Assembly: GCA_947447815.1 (NCBI GenBank)
Contig: CANFLJ010000102.1
Coordinates: 1 to 7,143, forward strand
Source of the DNA: Chitinophagaceae bacterium
GTDB taxonomy: Bacteria > Bacteroidota > Bacteroidia > Chitinophagales > Chitinophagaceae
Direction of reading: 5' to 3'
Length of the DNA stretch: 7,143 nt
This document shows positions 6,207 to 7,143 of the stretch, one piece after another. The notes beneath the pieces are model-generated. The model made no database searches and had not been told where the DNA came from. It saw only the letters and a program-made list of their open reading frames with translations. Numbering within the stretch: the stretch's first letter is position 1; the number at the start of each line of letters is the position of its first letter. The translations under genes and the position numbers were made by a program.

Positions 6207-6472
6207 ATTAAATGCCAAAACATGCAAGAGAAAGTGATTTACCATATGGAGTAGCACAAATACATACAGGTAATTGATAAAAACATGCATGTCTCTTATA
6301 ATTACATGCACGATCTTGCCTCTACTTGCATGTATTTGGTAAAAAGTTAAAGGTATTTTCCAAAAAGTTTCATGTATTTGTCTGCGAGCTACATGTTTTT
6401 GTGCTACTCCATATGGTAATTGTGCTTCTCCGTATGGTGTGGCACTTTTTCTGTATCTTAATGCCATTTCTC
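6207..6472. repeat. Mirrored array of degenerate 21-bp repeats
   Basis: Two arms of 21-bp units lie in opposite orientation around a 14-base centre (6312-6325). Read on the minus strand, the left arm has five units: 6311-6291, 6290-6270, 6269-6249, 6248-6228 and 6227-6207. Read on the plus strand, the right arm has seven: 6326-6346, 6347-6367, 6368-6388, 6389-6409, 6410-6430, 6431-6451 and 6452-6472. Units tend to begin nTGCATGTnTTT or a variant such as nATATGGTnATT, and several end GTGCTACTC or TTTCTC. The period holds while the sequence drifts. Because 21 is a multiple of three, both strands give short heptad-like open frames (LHVF-type), which I treat as by-products. No direct repeats separated by unique spacers are present, so it is not CRISPR. 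Confidence 0.75.
6239..6419. repeat. 22-bp perfect inverted repeat within the 21-bp array
   Basis: Positions 6239-6260 and 6398-6419 are exact reverse complements; the core reads ACCATATGGAGTAGCAC on the left and GTGCTACTCCATATGGT on the right. After one mismatch, four more bases pair (6262-6265 with 6393-6396). The enclosed segment is 6266-6392 (127 bases). The repeat covers a boundary between two neighbouring 21-bp units in both arms, so a two-unit block exists once in each orientation. Confidence 0.9.
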
Positions 6473-6579
6473 ATTATTGTATACCACAATAACTATAAGG
6501 AGAGGGCGATATTTTAAGTATCGGAGTGGTTAATGATTGTATACTACTATTACACTATATAAGTATTGTATTTGTATTC
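6473..6579. other. Short gene-free spacer with a 60-base-spaced direct repeat
   Basis: No gene is visible. The 12-mer ATTGTATACCAC at 6476-6487 recurs as ATTGTATACTAC at 6536-6547, exactly 60 bases away with one difference. Between them is an imperfect palindrome at 6507-6523 (CGATA on the left, TATCG on the right). AAGGAGAGG near 6497-6505 looks like a Shine-Dalgarno sequence, but no open frame follows it. Confidence 0.5.
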
Positions 6580-6698
6580 GCGTTAGGGATGGCAGGGAAT
6601 ATCCTTTGTTTTGTGCCTTACTGACGGGTACCTTGATAAGCAGCATTTAGGCGCAAAACAAAGATAGGAAAAGCCAGCCCGGGCCTGAAAGGCAACGC
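6580..6698. repeat. GC-rich foldback element, probably an interspersed repeat
   Basis: This stretch is about 50% GC (60 of 120 bases over 6581-6700 by my count) inside a far more AT-rich intergenic region. Its main feature is a 14-bp stem: 6604-6617 (CTTTGTTTTGTGCC) with 6650-6663 (GGCGCAAAACAAAG), one pair being G-U, around a 32-base loop. The outer ends GCGTT (6580-6584) and AACGC (6694-6698) are also complementary, and GCCCGGGC near 6676-6683 is an 8-bp palindrome. The opening GCGTTAGGGATGGCAGGG is a pattern I recall from repeated intergenic elements in Chitinophagaceae genomes, but I cannot confirm that here. It encodes no recognisable protein. It could be a non-autonomous mobile element or a structured RNA. 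Confidence 0.5.
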
Positions 6699-6710
6699 CA
6701 TAAATACTAA

Positions 6711-6742
6711 TTTGATAATGTGATGATTTGATAATGTGATAA
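6711..6742. repeat. Two tandem 16-bp units
   Basis: TTTGATAATGTGATGA (6711-6726) is followed directly by TTTGATAATGTGATAA (6727-6742), 15 of 16 bases identical. It sits just after the GC-rich element and about 120 bases before the arsR-type start codon. Short TTTGATAATGTG-type tandem repeats are, in my recollection, common between genes in Bacteroidota. Two units are too few to assign a role. Confidence 0.8.
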
Positions 6743-6834
6743 TGGAGAACAAAGACAATTCTCAAATTGGCAAATAAAATGGGAAAGTGTTTTATTGTAT
6801 TAATTTTATGTAAAATAGTTGTTAGTATTAAAAG

Positions 6835-6854
6835 TAATCGTAATATTGCGATTA
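6835..6854. promoter_or_regulatory. Candidate operator of the ArsR-type repressor
   Basis: A 20-bp near-perfect palindrome: TAATCG, T, AATATT, G, CGATTA, in which nine of ten symmetric pairs match. It ends 10 bases before the start codon at 6865. ArsR/SmtB repressors are dimers that bind such imperfect dyads at their own promoters and let go on binding metal, so autoregulation is the likely role. A matching TAnnTTTG box is not clear; TAGTTGTT at 6816-6823 is a poor candidate. Confidence 0.5.
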
Positions 6855-6864
6855 AATAAAACGA

Positions 6865-7143
6865 ATGGGTATCACTAAAGCAGATGATTTTTCGGTAAAA
6901 GATAATAGAATTGCTAAGTATGCAAAAGCATTGTCGCATCCTGCCAGAGTGGCTATTATTAACCTGCTGATTAAAAAACAAGCTTGCATTTGTGGCGATA
7001 TTGTAGAGGAGCTACCATTGTCGCAGAGCACTGTATCGCAGCATTTAAAGGAGCTGAAAGAGGCCGGACTAATAAAAGGGGATATAGATGGGGCTAAAGT
7101 TTGTTATTGTATAGATGAGAAAGAATGGGCTATTGCGCAAAAA
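6865..7143 (+). CDS. ArsR/SmtB-family metal-sensing repressor (3' end cut off)
   Basis: The first 93 codons of a winged-helix repressor; the frame is open at the right edge. The family core is clear. Residues 16-36 (IAKYAKALSHPARVAIINLL) form the first helices. The recognition helix-turn-helix spans about 44-70 (GDIVEELPLSQSTVSQHLKEL, then EAGLIKG), and the beta-hairpin wing is near 71-84. Members of this family bind operator DNA as dimers and release it on binding arsenite, zinc, cadmium or a similar ligand. C41 and C43 form a CxC pair at the start of the DNA-binding helix region, where ArsR-type sensors carry ELCVCD. A second CxC (C80, C82) lies in the wing. The ATG at 6865 follows a dyad-symmetric operator candidate by 10 bases. 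The regulated genes, possibly metal or arsenic resistance, would be downstream and are not visible. The start is not supported by a strong ribosome-binding site. Ligand identity is inference. Confidence 0.88.
   Translation, partial: MGITKADDFSVKDNRIAKYAKALSHPARVAIINLLIKKQACICGDIVEELPLSQSTVSQHLKELKEAGLIKGDIDGAKVCYCIDEKEWAIAQK

Noticed and set aside
6207..6472. CRISPR array
   Set aside because: Units are contiguous, degenerate and partly inverted. There are no conserved repeats with unique spacers and no cas genes.
6201..6517. Open frames on both strands through the 21-bp array (LHVF-type heptads)
   Set aside because: They follow directly from a 21-base period, which keeps any frame open and repeats seven residues. 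No promoter, start context or plausible protein fold supports them.
6583..6981. Minus-strand 132-residue open frame
   Set aside because: It runs antisense through the 5' part of the arsR-type gene and across the GC-rich foldback element, with no protein-like pattern.

Overview
The window looks like an ordinary stretch of chromosome from a low-GC member of the Bacteroidota, most likely close to the Chitinophagaceae. The grounds are protein style, the pairing of a DUF4271 membrane protein with a Bacteroidota-type uroporphyrinogen-III synthase, scarce Shine-Dalgarno sequences, and several matches to the Bacteroidota -7 promoter box TAnnTTTG placed only a few bases before start codons. The family assignments are my reading of the residues; no database search was run.

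Left part (1-4725), dense housekeeping genes: the C-terminal end of a membrane glycosyltransferase of the GT39/ArnT-like type (+), which converges on an inositol-monophosphatase family enzyme (-). That enzyme is divergent from holB, the delta-prime clamp-loader subunit (+). Then come a DUF4271 integral membrane protein and uroporphyrinogen-III synthase (hemD), which look co-transcribed and end at a strong hairpin that can serve both strands.

Middle part (4724-5858): two minus-strand genes. One is a small 85-residue protein I do not recognise. The other is a 224-residue protein of a type I recall as common but uncharacterised in Bacteroidota. The second ends at a perfect 34-bp palindromic terminator.

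Right part (5859-6864), about 1 kb with no convincing gene. It starts as an extremely AT-rich stretch (about 12% GC by my count over 5941-6180). It continues with a two-armed array of degenerate 21-bp units whose arms face in opposite directions, then a 120-bp island of about 50% GC that can fold back on itself, then a 16-bp tandem duplication. This is the least explained DNA in the window. The window closes with the first 93 codons of an ArsR/SmtB-family metalloregulator carrying a CxC metal-site motif and preceded by a 20-bp near-perfect palindrome that is a good operator candidate. Whatever it controls lies beyond the right edge.

I did not find a convincing new multi-gene system. The observations best worth following are the mirrored 21-bp array, the GC-rich foldback element, and a delta-prime subunit whose three usual zinc-module cysteine positions hold other residues.
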